In this document: positions 26,009 to 37,200 of the stretch, one piece after another
How the letters are laid out: the number at the start of each line of letters is the position of its first letter
Position numbering within the stretch: position 1 is the stretch's first letter
NCBI GenBank assembly: GCA_035048485.1
Contig: CM068588.1
Span: forward strand, 23,582,324-23,646,323
Direction of reading: 5' to 3'
DNA length: 64,000 bases
Source of the DNA: Pteria penguin
Taxonomy: Eukaryota; Mollusca; Bivalvia; Pterioida; Pteriidae
Notes under the pieces: generated by a model
The model's input: only the letters and a program-made list of their open reading frames with translations
What the model was told of the DNA's origin: nothing
Databases searched by the model: none
Position numbers and translations under genes: made by a program

Positions 26009-26741
26009 ATAGAATCAATTAGAAATTAATGGTTGACATATAGATAGGTTTCATTAGCAGTAATTTAGTTGGAGTTATTTTTGTCTCGTATTCATATCAA
26101 GATTACACTTATAGTTTTGAAAGAAGTTAACATTTACACTTTTTCAGAAACTTTTTAAATTGTCTAATATCTCAAAGTTTGCATATGCATTGCAAAAATA
26201 CAGGAAGTATGTCTAGTTTGGAGAATTTTGTTGATTGATGAACAAAGATTCAGTTATGTAGTTATATATATTATATTCTTATATTAAAAAAATGGCGTAT
26301 GAGTACAGTAATGGTTTAGTGATACGTACTTTTACCTAATGACAGACCCCTATTTTTGCTTCGTCTCTGCTGTCAATGCTTTCGAAAATTGCTGTTTTAA
26401 ATTATTTAGTTTATTAATGATTTCATGAATAAGAATTTCAACTTCCTCGGAAGACAAATTTAGCTTTATTAGATAGATTTATTATAAAGAATATTTTCAA
26501 AAAAGAATTCGTCGCCCTAGATTATACATTCACGTAACACCTAAAAAATCAAACAGTCTACTGGAAATGTAATACATATATGTAGATCCAGTTTGATATT
26601 TATTACTCTTTTTTACTGTATTGTTATATTTTTAGGTGGGGGCCTTGAGGAGGGTGTCTATATATATTTGTGTGTGTATGTATTGTATAAATCTTATCAA
26701 CAAATACAGTTTAAACTAAATATGTATTTCTGATTAAATAA

Positions 26742-27139
26742 TCATGAGAAAAAAACACGAGTAATCTCGTTCCTTTTTCTGCAGCCGTCGTTATTGTTCG
26801 GTACATTGGCATGGTTACTGATACATTGAGTGACATCATAATTTAAGCAGTTATCTGCAAGAAAAATGTCAAATTTGTCTATGCCGATGTTGTGCAGGAC
26901 AACACACGCAGTTATATACGTGATTGCTCGCTCAGGTGTGCAGCGCAAGCCATAATGAAGACATTGAAACCGTTTCTTTAAAATACCATACCGGTACGTC
27001 TGCTCAATTAATACTCTAGTTCTGCATAATGCCTTATTATAACTTTCCTGTGCAGCCCCTGTCGGTACGTTGTATGGTGTCATAAGGTATCTTGTGCATG
27101 GATATCCGGAATCTCCCAAAAGTAGACCTTTATGGACAC
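26742..27139 (-). pseudogene. HARBI1-like last exon (open)
   Basis: The acceptor is gatttttag|GTGTCC. The phase matches the previous exon to give QFETGVHKGLLLGDSGYP. The exon is open to its stop at 26742-26744. The tail after VVLHNIGIDKFD is polar and family-typical. It is convergent with the Myb-like gene, whose stop lies at 26008. Confidence 0.85.
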
Positions 27140-27384
27140 CTAAAAATCAAAACGTCAGGTCACACATACATCTAAATGAATAAGCAAAATTCGCCCCCCC
27201 CCCCTGAGATATTTCAAGGAATGGGGCTATTGATATTACATGTACCAATTTGTTAATGACATAATTCAGTATCTTCTTAATATATGACAATTGTTTAGAC
27301 GTAAAACACTCGCATCTTGCGGCTAGCTAAAACCAGTTCAACCACTGATATAAAGTATACAATGTACAGCTAGGCAAATCGAAT

Positions 27385-27480
27385 TAAAAGATGAATAATG
27401 GGTCTGAAATGTTTGGAAACACCCCACCCACCATCCCCCTTCTTTTTTGACAAAGAAAGCTGGATCCGCCCCAGTGATAA
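27385..27480 (-). mobile_element. Fragment of an AGTGGCGGA-type MITE
   Basis: Read on the minus strand: tcactggggcggatccagct, then aaaaaagaagggggatggtg. It is related to 45961-46102 and sits in the intron of the transposase pseudogene. Confidence 0.5.
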
Positions 27481-27543
27481 ACGGATTGATGGAATATACG
27501 TATATGATCTTGTAGATTGAAAGTGAAACAAGTAAACTCTTAC

Positions 27544-27711
27544 CGGTCTCAAACTGATGGCAGAGCGATGATGACCTCCACACTCTACTGTCGTGTGTCG
27601 ACCCTGGCCATCTGGCACACAGAGATGTTACTCAAAAGTTAGGATCACATACCATCTGAATGTCAAAGAGAGTTCATTTTATTGGAATATGCAGAGTATC
27701 ATCATAGTTAT
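27544..27711 (-). pseudogene. HARBI1-like exon with two in-frame stops
   Basis: It carries RWPGSTHDSRVWRSSSLCHQ and ends GAGACCG|gtaaga. If the stops mark a splice boundary instead, a short exon 27655-27544 (acceptor gacattcag) would still contain one TGA. Confidence 0.75.
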
Positions 27712-27894
27712 AGACGTATATTTATGTTATTGCTATATACGAAAAGACAACAATCAAGGATTAATAGTCCACTGTTAGGGTTTGAACATTATATATTATG
27801 CTTTATATCAAGTAACGGAAAATATTGTATGTGAAGATATATATTATAAATGACCTTGACCATCTCAATATTTGCAATAGATACACACACACAC

Positions 27895-28064
<170 letters not shown>

Positions 28065-28069
28065 CAAAG

Positions 28070-28380
28070 ACACTACAGTTAACAAGGCACCCTATATTTC
28101 ACTTATATTCGTTCCCCGTCTGGGACTCGAACCCACGACCTGTGGTACCGAATCACCTAGCTGTCATGCATCCGATCCTCTAACCGACTGAGCTACCCGA
28201 GCTCCAAGGTCCATAGTACTCCCAGGTGTTTCACTGATTCTATTTGTGCTTTATATGTTTATTTCTCTTTCAGTGATGTATCCTCTCAGGGGATCCGCCT
28301 GCGTTTACGTCGGGTAAATTCCTTCACTTTCCGCGGCCGTGTTGTCATGCATGCGATTAGCTAATGATTGGCTATTATTT
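28070..28380 (-). mobile_element. tRNA-derived SINE-like element, family C, composite copy 2
   Basis: The head (minus) occupies 28073-28206: gggtagctcagtcggttaga, then gtgggttcgagtcccag. The body follows at 28207-28380 with aggtgtttcactgatt, tgcgtttacgtcg, ggccgtgttgtcatgcatg and agctaatgattggctatta. The same body at 19778-19985 is inverted with respect to its head. Confidence 0.65.
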
Positions 28381-28591
28381 GCTTTCATTTTCACAAGAAC
28401 TTGATGTAAACTTCACAGAATTTAATGTTATTTCTTATTAAATATTGCAAAAGGTTACCACGTTCACATAACTGTTTCATGTTGCTAATAAGGTATTATT
28501 GACTTCGAAGGTATAGGTTGTGACAGGGGACGAGTGTTGCATGCAACACTGACTGTAAGCTCGTTTTCACTGGGATATTTGCTTACGTAAT
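28381..28591. other. Unannotated spacer
   Basis: Nothing recognisable is seen between the family C element and the foldback element. Confidence 0.4.
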
Positions 28592-28912
28592 ACAGAGTAA
28601 ACTACGGAAGCATGGAGGGGACGCGTGCAACATTATTTTTTATGTCGTTCGCAAAAGGTAATTATGTCGTTCCCAAGAGATATTATTCGCACGAGATATC
28701 ATATCGTTCCCTCGAGATATTATCTCATTCGCATGAAATACTGTGTCGTTCCCACAAGATATTATCTCGATCCTACGAGATAGTTATATATGTCTTCCCC
28801 ACGACATAATGCTGCCTTTCGATTGGATGATTATCTCATGCGAGCGACATATTAACTAGTGACCAAGGGAAATATGTGTTTCATACGGTGTTTAATTACT
28901 TGAATAGTCAAA

Positions 28913-29008
28913 ATGGACCCCAGTAGACGCGCGCCAAGCTGCCTTGACGATTTCCTTCGGGAAATCGGCATACACAAAATAATGGTAAAGAAAGTTGTGG
29001 GTGAAAAG
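28913..29008 (+). CDS. Exon-like short open frame in the foldback loop
   Basis: A 32-codon frame begins MDPSRRAPSCLDDFLREIGI and ends GAAAAG|gtaagt, a strong donor in phase 0. The composition is protein-like (amphipathic, D/E/K/R-rich), unlike the surrounding AT-rich DNA. No family is recognised and no following exon was found. Confidence 0.3.
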
Positions 29009-29090
29009 GTAAGTACAGTAGATTGTGATATAAGAGAGGATATAATATAATACACCCTAGTTTTACAAGAAAACCGGTCATGCAGTGCAG

Positions 29091-29273
29091 TCAGATATTA
29101 TAAACCACCCCAACTACAACTTCTCTATTGTCACTTAAACTTCTACGCTTTAACTTCATTTTCCTAAGAATCGTTTCCAATTGCCTTGAACTCAGCACAG
29201 TATCATGTTCATGACATAAGATTTCTATAATCTCTTTGTATTCAAATCCCTCCGTAATATAATCAGCGTTTGC
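29091..29273 (-). pseudogene. Helix-turn-helix transposase N-terminal fragment (integrase-like family)
   Basis: The minus-strand frame encodes GFEYKEIIEILCHEHDTVLS then SRQLETILRKMKLKRRS. The pattern G-x-x-Y-x-E-I-x-x-x-L-x-x-x-H-x-x-x-x-S-x-R-x-L-x-x-I-L-R is familiar from the N-termini of integrase-type (rve-like) transposases abundant in molluscs. The catalytic domain is absent. I am fairly sure of the helix-turn-helix character and less sure of the family. Confidence 0.5.
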
Positions 29274-29769
29274 CCATCAACCTCCATATTTTCATACCAT
29301 ACAGTCTATCTGGGATCCCATTATTAAAGCACCGTATGAAACCAGTATTTCTATTGGTTAATTATCTCGTGGCCACGAGTTAATGAGTCGTTCGCACGAA
29401 ATAATCAACCAATCAAAGGCAGCATTATGTCGTGCGAACGAGATAATATCTCGTGTGGACGAGATACTATCTCGTGCGGACGAGATAATAACTCGTGGGA
29501 ATGAGATAATTATATTGTTGGAACGAGATAATTACACATGGCGACGACATAATTATTTCGTGCGAACGAGATAATAACTCATGGGAACGAGATGATATCT
29601 CTTGGGAACGGCATAAAAATAATTTTGCATGCGTCCCCGCCATACTTCCGTAGTAAACACTTGTAAAATTTTGAACGCAAGGATAGTGTAAAAGATACAC
29701 CCTAATAGAAGGTCAATATAGTTTCTACATGTATACAAATTAAAAAATATAAACCAGACACGGATAACC

Positions 29770-30540
29770 GACTATGATGTTTCAGCGGCGGAACCAGGAT
29801 AACAGAAAACGGTGTATCAGTTGCTGAGTCAGAATAACCAATCACGGTTTATCAGTGGCGGAGTCAGGATAACAGACTACAGTGCATCAGTGGCGGAGCC
29901 ATGATAACCAACCACGGTGTATCAGTGGCGGAGCCAGGATAACAGACTAAGGTGTATCAGTGGCGGAGCCAGGATAACAGACTACAGCGTATTAGTGGCG
30001 GAGCCAGGATAACAGACTACAGTGTATCAGTGGTGGAGCCAGTATAACAAATGACGGTGTATCAGTGGCGTAACCAGGATAACAGACTATAGTGTATCAG
30101 GGGCGGAGCCAGTATAACAGACTATACAGTGTATCACTGGCGGAACCAGGATAACAGACTACAGTTTATCAGTGGCGGAGCCAGGATAAAAGAGTACGGT
30201 GTATCAGTGGCGGAGCCAGTATAACAAACGACGGTATCAGTGGCGGAACCAGGATAACAGACTACGGAGTATTAGTGGCGGACCCAGAATAAAAGACTAC
30301 AGTGTATCAGTGGCGGAGCCTGGATGACAGACTACGGTGTATCAGTGGCGGAGCCAGGATAACAAACGACGGTGTATCAGTGGCGGAGCCAGGATAACAG
30401 ACTACGGTGTATCAATGGCGGAGCCAGGATAACAGACTACAGTGTATCAGTGGCTGATCCAGGATAACAGACTAAGGTGTATCAGTGGTGGAGCCAGCAT
30501 AACAGACTACAGTATATCAGTGGTGGAGCCAGGGTTTTAG
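29770..30540. repeat. 35-bp minisatellite (agtggcggagccaggataac)
   Basis: About 22 copies of agtggcggagccaggataac then agactacagtgtatc. The unit core agtggcggagccagga equals the terminus of the MITEs at 45961-46102 and 22595-22735, and the last unit runs on into agtggtggagccagggtttt, as in a MITE end. Confidence 0.92.
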
Positions 30541-30786
30541 AAAAGAAGAAGGAACACAAGATATACTGCCGATGTGTTTTGTGTGATCTTTTATTGTTAA
30601 TGTAAGGATATCTTATTGGGCCCTTTCCTTATCAATCGTACATAGATAGACGTATCTCTTTTGTTTGAACCTTACGTAACATATATCGATTTTTTATTAA
30701 ATCGCACGTACGGAAGTTAAATACAGTCCCATATACTTTAAATTTACTATTTTGACAAAGCTCTTTAATTACATTGTATTGACAAA

Positions 30787-31022
30787 GCCGGCGTGGCTCA
30801 GTGTATGAGGTGTTCTGCTCATGACCGAGAGGTCCCAGGTTTGACTCCCGTGGTGGGCACATCGGTGTCCTGTCTTTCGGATGAGAGAGTGAAAACCGTG
30901 GCCCCATGTCACGGTAGGCTTGACACGTTAAAGATCTCTAACTGCTTCGGTGAGGGTCTGTTGCAAAGTTATATTCAATGCATCAGGCAGACGCCGTCAC
31001 CATATACGGTGAAATAATCGTT
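30787..31022 (+). mobile_element. tRNA-derived SINE, family A
   Basis: The order is gccggcgtggctcagtgtat head, ggtttgactcccg B box, ctgtctttcggatgagagag, aactgcttcggtgagg and gtcaccatatacggtgaaat. It runs tail to tail into a family B SINE at 31025-31195. Confidence 0.88.
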
Positions 31023-31024
31023 GC

Positions 31025-31195
31025 TTGCTTGCTTGATTGATTGGTGTTTTACGTCGTTTTCAACAATTTTCAGTTATATCGCGACATAGAAGCAGGAGGT
31101 AACCAACACCTTAAACGTAGTGGCGCAACCCGGGAATCGAAGCCGGATTATCGGTGCCGCAAGCCAAGCGTTTAGCCATTATACCCAGCCTGCGC
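31025..31195 (-). mobile_element. tRNA-derived SINE, family B
   Basis: On the minus strand the head is gctgggtataatggctaaac, then gcttcgattcccgggttgcg, gttggttacctcctgcttct, atatcgcga-type body and the tail acgtaaaacaccaatcaatc. Confidence 0.85.
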
Positions 31196-31214
31196 CCTTG
31201 AAAAACTCGTAGAG

Positions 31215-31400
31215 TGACGTAAGACTATCAATCAGTTATGGTGACGACATCTGCCTGATGCATTGCATCTTTGAAACGCAGACCAACCCTAAACATTGTG
31301 GGATCTTTTACGACCCACACTTGTAAACACTGGACAACGAACAACCTCGCGCAGCACTCCAACCCGGGAACTTAGCAATTGGGCTCAAATATGCCAGCAC
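31215..31400 (-). mobile_element. Decayed SINE A copy
   Basis: Minus-oriented SINE A body: gagtgacgtaagactatcaa, ggtgacgacatctgcctgat and ttgtgggatcttttacgac. The head is no longer recognisable. Confidence 0.6.
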
Positions 31401-32689
31401 TAGTGTTTAACTTTGTCCTACAGTAATGAGTTATAATCGATCCTAACAAATTTCTCCACGGATTTCATGTATGATGTGATGTGTATTTTACAGAAAAAAA
31501 CCCCAAACAAACGAAAAACCCCCTAGTATTAAATCATTTTACCTAACATCAGTTCGGAACATTAGTTCGGAACACCCACCCCAGGATCTTCCCTATACCG
31601 TTCCACAGCTAAATTTGCAAAGCAGTCAAAAATGGGGTTTTTTTTATTTTCACATACATGTCCGTATATATCCATTTGAGCGTGGAATGAGATATAACCC
31701 ACGGCTATTGTCTAGGTAGAAATCAACCCCCATGAAGTGGTATGGGCAACAGATGGCGCTGATGATCTTCCGGTACGCGAGTACTTATGCCTTTCGGCGT
31801 TTCTATTTAGCATTCCTTGAAGTGTATACTATACAGTAAGATAGACGACCCATGTTATTACAACAGAATTTATGGTTTGTACAGTCACTCCATTCGAGTA
31901 GAACATATGACACAGTATTTGAACCTTGGATTTTTAAATACCCGAGCATTCCTATAATGATTTAAGGCTTTGTATGATATTTAAATTCTCCTTGTGGGAA
32001 ACGAGGTGCAGACACGGAAGGTAGGCAAGATTTTATACTTCATACATATATATCTGCGATTATGGAGATTATTAAACCTATTTTGAAAAAAAAATGTATG
32101 GATCACTAAAGACAGCATAGTCACACACACACACACGCACGTGATCGTGACAGTGTTTAGGAGTTATGTCCCTTGGATGTTTCTTCCTGTAGTTTCGTAA
32201 TGCTCTAGGGAAACGGGAATTACCAAACTTCTCCAACACACTAGTACTATGATGTAAGTCTGCGATTCCTCGGTAAGTGTAAGGTATCTGAAAGTTCTAC
32301 GACTCTGGTCATGTAAAGTGTCTGAGAATTCTGCAAATTCTATAACAATCTCGGGTAATAAAAAAAGAAATGCCTTTCTGACATTCGCCAAGTGTGGAGG
32401 GTCTGAAAACCGCACTGTAAGATAGTGTAAAGTTTCCAGAACTATCCCATTTGTGGACTAAGGTGTAGGGACAGTGTCCGGACTTACCCTGAGAATAAGC
32501 AAACGTTACTTTTCTTCCTCCTTTTTTGTGTTGAAATAGCTTCATTTAAATCTAATGGCATGATTGGACCTCTCATCAAAATATCTGCATTTGCCACTGG
32601 CTCCGCTTTTTTCTCAAGTTATGACGTCTTGTTGGATTAATGGATCAGCCCTGGCAATATGTGTAATGTATGAGCACCGTAAGAGACAG
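31401..32689. other. Intergenic DNA without recognised features
   Basis: I see no exon, array or element that I can name. A short (CA)n lies at 32125-32138. Confidence 0.4.
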
Positions 32690-33032
32690 GGAAAGGCTTG
32701 GTGTAGTGGTTAAGCGCTTGGCTTGCGGCGCCGACGATCCGGGTTCGATTCCCGGGAGGGGCAGGCTTGGTGTAGTGGTTAAGCGCTTGGCTTGCGGCGC
32801 CGACAATCCGGGTTCGATTCCACTATGTTTAAGAGGTTGGTTACCTCCTGCTTCCATGTCGCGATATAACTGAAAAATTGTTGAAAGCGGCGTAAAACAC
32901 CAACCAACCAACCAGCCAATCGATTCCCGGGTTGCGCCACTACGTTTAAGAGGTTGGTTACCTCCTGCTTCCATGTCGCGATATAATTGAAATATTGTTA
33001 AAAGCGACGTAAAACATCAATTAACCAACCAA
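32690..33032 (+). mobile_element. SINE B with tandem heads and a second partial body
   Basis: Two nearly identical tRNA-like heads lie in tandem (aggcttggtgtagtggttaa at 32694 and 32763; each with cgatccgggttcgattcc or its caatccggg variant). Then comes one body (gttggttacctcctgcttcc) with a caccaaccaacc tail, then a second copy that starts at the B box (cgattcccgggttgcgccac, 32921) with its own body and tail. Confidence 0.85.
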
Positions 33033-33138
33033 CCGTAAAAGATAAATAGTCAAACCTGTTTTAAGCGACCAAAACGGGAAGGTGGAAAAGTGGTCATTAG
33101 AGACAGGTGGTCTCTAAATACAGGTTGATTTATTATGG

Positions 33139-33412
33139 ACTGATTGATTATTGTTTTATGTCACTCCACAATTATTTCACGTATATGGTGACAGCGTCTG
33201 TCTGATGCATTGCATAGAAATTTACATCTTTCGAAAGGACCAACCCGAGGCAGTATGTGATCTGTATGTGCCATGCAGGCCTATCGTGATAGGGACCTCG
33301 GGTTTTACTGCCTCATCTGACAGAGGGAACACCGGTGGGCCCACGGCGGGAGTTGAACCCGAGACCTTTTGATCACGAGCCGAGGTCCTCATTCACTGAA
33401 TCACACAAGCTT
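33139..33412 (-). mobile_element. tRNA-derived SINE, family A
   Basis: A minus-strand full copy: tail tgattgattattgttttatg, then cacgtatatggtgacagcgt, accaacccgaggcagta, gggagttgaacccgagacct and head ctgaatcacacaagctta. It lies about 500 bp upstream of the ABCA start codon. Its flank (gatttgatgtagacatttag) is echoed at 34446. Confidence 0.85.
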
Positions 33413-33903
33413 AGATTTGATGTAGACATTTAGTAGTACGGAGCCGAAAAAAAATGGTTGTTTAAGACAAATACAGGTTAATTTTGAAGTAGGTTTAATC
33501 ATATGTTTATGACTGTACATTGCTAATGAGTTATGTCGAAATACACGTGCATGGAAATCTATTTTTATATTTACTTATACACCCTATGTGTTTACCTTTT
33601 TGTATATTTGAGTGCCAGTAGATCGATTTCGCAATACTAACATTTAAAATCTGTCTTTTGAGACAATGAATTTTGATATTTATATCACGATAGGGGATAT
33701 TTCGAAACCCTGTTAATACTAATGTGATTGCCGTTTATTTGCAGCAGAATATCAACCAATAATTCTGCAGTAAGCTGTGGTCAAAAAGTGGAACATTCTG
33801 AAGGTGTGTACCTACCCTAGCAATCAATAGACTGGGTAGACAGACAACCAGCTGCTGTAGCGGGAAACGCACGGTCTGTTGTAAAGATATAAAAAAAAAA
33901 ACG

Positions 33904-34210
33904 ATGACAAAACTAGGAGCCGGTCGTCAGTTTCTACTACTAGTATGGAAAGAACTCGTTTTACTGAAGCAGAAGAAAGTGGTGACCATTTTTCAGATTT
34001 TGTTACCGATTTGTTTTGCCCTTTTATTGACGATTGTGCGGCGACTTGTAGATAATGAAGACAGAAGTGATACTTCGTGGCCGTCATTTGCACCACGGAC
34101 CAATTGGAATGGAGATCTGAGTCGCAATGAAATCCTTTGGGCGCCGAACTCCACAGCACTGATTACTGTCATGGCAACGGTAGCCACCAAGCTGGGATCT
34201 AACTTTACAG
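33904..34210 (+). CDS. ABCA3-like: ABCA3-like exon 1 (N-terminus, TM1)
   Basis: It encodes [20 protein letters not shown] and then a hydrophobic TM1 ([18 protein letters not shown]), matching the ABCA start L-L-W-K-N-x-x-x-x-x-R/K. The donor is TTTACAG|gtaaag, phase 1. Confidence 0.9.
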
Positions 34211-37200
34211 GTAAAGATTATTTAATTAGCTAAGCACAATAAAATGTTATATACATGTAGGCCTTGACGTAGGTTGGATAATCTTGTGAATGCCTAAATA
34301 AGCAAAGGTTGATCGAGGCCGCCTTAGGTCCAGGATGAAGCCTGAGACGGGTAAATTCTACTCATTATTGGGCCTACGACGGCAGTCGAACCCGAGACCT
34401 TTCGATCACTAGCCGAGGTCCTCATCCATTGAGTCACACCAGCTTTGATTTAATGTAGACATAAGTAGTAAGTAGTGAGGAACAGCAAAAAGTGGCTATC
34501 AAATTTTGAACACCTGTAACATGCGCGGATCCAGAAATTTTTGTCAGAGGGGGTCCAACCAAAGAAGGTAAATTTTTTTCTCTTAGACGAGGGGGGTCCA
34601 ACCCCAAAAATGCCCAAATATTACATTTTTGGGGTAAAATTTTCGGATTCCAGGGGGGGTCAGACCCCCTACACCCCCCCCCCTCTGTATCCGCGCATGC
34701 GTAACGTATCTTTTTGCGTGTGATCAAAGATAAATTATCATTTATCATGTTTATTTGAAACTTTTTACTTAGGTATGATGTTTCCGTATTCGCTGATACT
34801 GAGAACGCTTTCAGATCAATACAATTCTTTCCCATCTGTGTACCATAACTGATAACGACTTCTTCATTAAATGAATACATTTTTATCAATAATCGATGAA
34901 CTTGACGCAGATAATAACGTGTGTATTTCCCTCTTTGTTGCTATATAATGATCCTATAAGTTTCAAATGCACAGCTTTGCGTGCTATATGTGGTACAGAT
35001 AGTTCCCTCTTTTGTTCCAAAAATACATTAGGAGCTGAGATGCCCATGATTATGTTGGAGTCCCACCTGCAGTCGTCAGTTTCCTGTCTTAGGGAACAGA
35101 CAGAGACCCCGTATCAAGAAAGGTGTCTGCACACCACAAATTTGAAATTATGACTTAAATTTTCTCAGTTTATGGTCACGGACCCTGACTGCCTCGGATG
35201 GGTCGGTTTCAAAAGTCTAAATCTGTATGTAATGTATCAGGCAGATGTCGTCAATGTACAAAAGGAATAGTCTTGTGATATAAAGCAAGAAATGTTCAAA
35301 CACATATCAGTGTGTTTTGATATTAAGAGGAGTAATTGAAAAGTTGTGAGTCTCGGATAAAATATGTTGAGTTACCCAGCATATAACCACTCTTCAGTAC
35401 GGAAATATTTTGTTTCAAATGATGTTGAATGGTCTCGATGTCGTTTTATAGAATTTTCACTTCAGTTGTATAAAAAGTCTGTCATCGCTCATTCTACAGT
35501 CTTCTAGGTGATAATGAGTGTCAGATATGACCTTTTTCTTGTATGGAAAGTAACGGAAGTCTTATGTGCGAGTAAGTGGAATTTTGGGTCAGTTCAAAGC
35601 TACAATCATTAAAATGACCATAACCAAGATTGAGATACATGTGTAGATTGTCCTGCTGTACCAGCACATCGTTATACCGAGATATTTATGGCGTTGGCCT
35701 TAATTTCTTATTTCCTTGTCTCAGAATTAAGATATGGTATATTTCATTGAATATCTATCCTTTTAGGAGATACCATAATAATCTCATTAGCATCCCATAA
35801 AGCAGAGATTATGATCTTATTACACCGCCAACCAATCAAGGTCATCTACTTCACTGACCTCATCTAAACAATGGCGTACAAAGGGGCTCTTTCCCAAGTG
35901 TCTCTACCATATCGACATACAGTCTTTGAGCGAAGGCACTTTTCGGCATATTACTATTCACTGCATATCTATCACCAACGAAACTGTTCATCTTTATAAC
36001 GTAACTGACCTTGACCTCTTTTATGACTACCACATGAATTGACCAAATATAAGCTATATGTAAATGGTTTATGACTCACTTAGCTAACCAATAAGAGGTT
36101 TGCTTTACTTCTTCAATACAGTGCTCATGACTTTTAAATCACCCTCATGTAGATTTAGTGATTGGAATCTACATCCTATAAGGAAAACCTAAAAGTGTTT
36201 TTCAACCATTTTGTTATTTACCCAATATTTCACGATATTGATCACTTGTATAAGATGTATATACATTAATCGAACCTGTGTAGATCAGTGGTCGTGTTGT
36301 GACGTAAAACAATAATCAATCAATAGATCAGTAGTTGAGGTGTTCATTTCGTGACTGAAAGGTCCCGTGTTCGATTACCGCCATGAGTACACTGGTCTTT
36401 TAAATGAGACAGTAAAAAGTGAGGTTCCGTGTCACGGTAGGCGTGACAAGTAAAAGATTCTTACAGGAGTTTACCTGTCACATAGAGCTAGTAATGAGAT
36501 AAGGCAATAGCGGTTACGTGTCACATAGAGCTAGCCATGAGATAGGGTAATAACGGCGTTCACCTGTAACATGGAACTAATAATGAGACAAGGTAATAAC
36601 GACTACCTGTCACATAGAGCTGGTCATAATAGAAGGTAATAGCGGTTGAAAACTTAGTCATGAGTTAAGATAATAGCGGAAGCTACCTCTCACATGGACC
36701 TAATCATGAGATAGGGTAATAGTGGCAGTTATTAGTTTTTTTTATCCTCTTTTTTTCTTTCAAATTGCTTAATCAGGAGAGAAGGTAATAGCGTTGTTTA
36801 CCCGTCACATAGACCTAATCATGAGTGGGGATAATATTGTCGGTAACCAGTCACATTTACAAAAGCATGAGATAGGATAATAGCAATGGTAACCTGTCAA
36901 ACAGAAACAGATATGGGATGAGGTAATAGTGGTGGTTAGCTGACCCATAGAGATGGACATGGGACGGGGTAATAGTGGTGGTTACCTGACACATAGAGAT
37001 AGACATGGGACGGAGTAATAGTGGTGGTTACCTGACACATAGAGATAGACATGGGATGGGGTAATAGTGGTGGCTATCCGTCACATAGAGATATACATGG
37101 GACGGGGTAATAGTGGTGGTTATCTATCACATAGAGATAGACATGGGATGGGGAAATAGTGGTGGTTACCTGTCATATAGAGATAGACATGGAATTGAGT

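Larger units (their letters stand above)
26742..27711 (-). pseudogene. HARBI1-like PIF/Harbinger transposase, decayed
   Basis: Minus-strand exons ~27711-27544 and 27139-26742 join in phase. Family motifs in order: D-D-T-x-H-I-P-I-K (first catalytic Asp region), Q-M-V-C-D-P-N-F, R-W-P-G-S-T-H-D-S-R (second Asp), L-L-L-G-D-S-G-Y-P, R-T-R-V-L-I-E-Q-T (catalytic Glu), K-K-R-F-Q-C-L, and A-C-V-V-L-H-N-I. Two in-frame TGA codons (complement of 27674-27676 and 27632-27634) interrupt the first exon, and the segment after HIPIK is shorter than in the family, so part is deleted. No N-terminal helix-turn-helix exon was found upstream. The second TGA sits where Arg or Lys is expected, so a CGA-to-TGA transition is plausible. 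Confidence 0.82.
28592..29655. mobile_element. Foldback element with ~250-bp inverted arms of short palindromes
   Basis: The outer ends are inverted copies: actacggaagcatggagggg at 28599 against ccatacttccgtagt near 29640. Both arms are filled with tcgttcgcacgagata / atctcgtgcgaacgaga motifs. The inner arm ends also match inverted (cgacataatgctgcctttcg at 28803 against ccaatcaaaggcagcattat at 29409). The ~550-bp loop holds a helix-turn-helix transposase fragment (minus) and a short exon-like frame (plus). No clear target-site duplication could be fixed. Confidence 0.75.

Noticed and set aside
32690..32832. Functional tRNA genes
   Set aside because: A- and B-box-like sequences are followed by SINE bodies and tails, and the cloverleaf spacing is not that of a tRNA.
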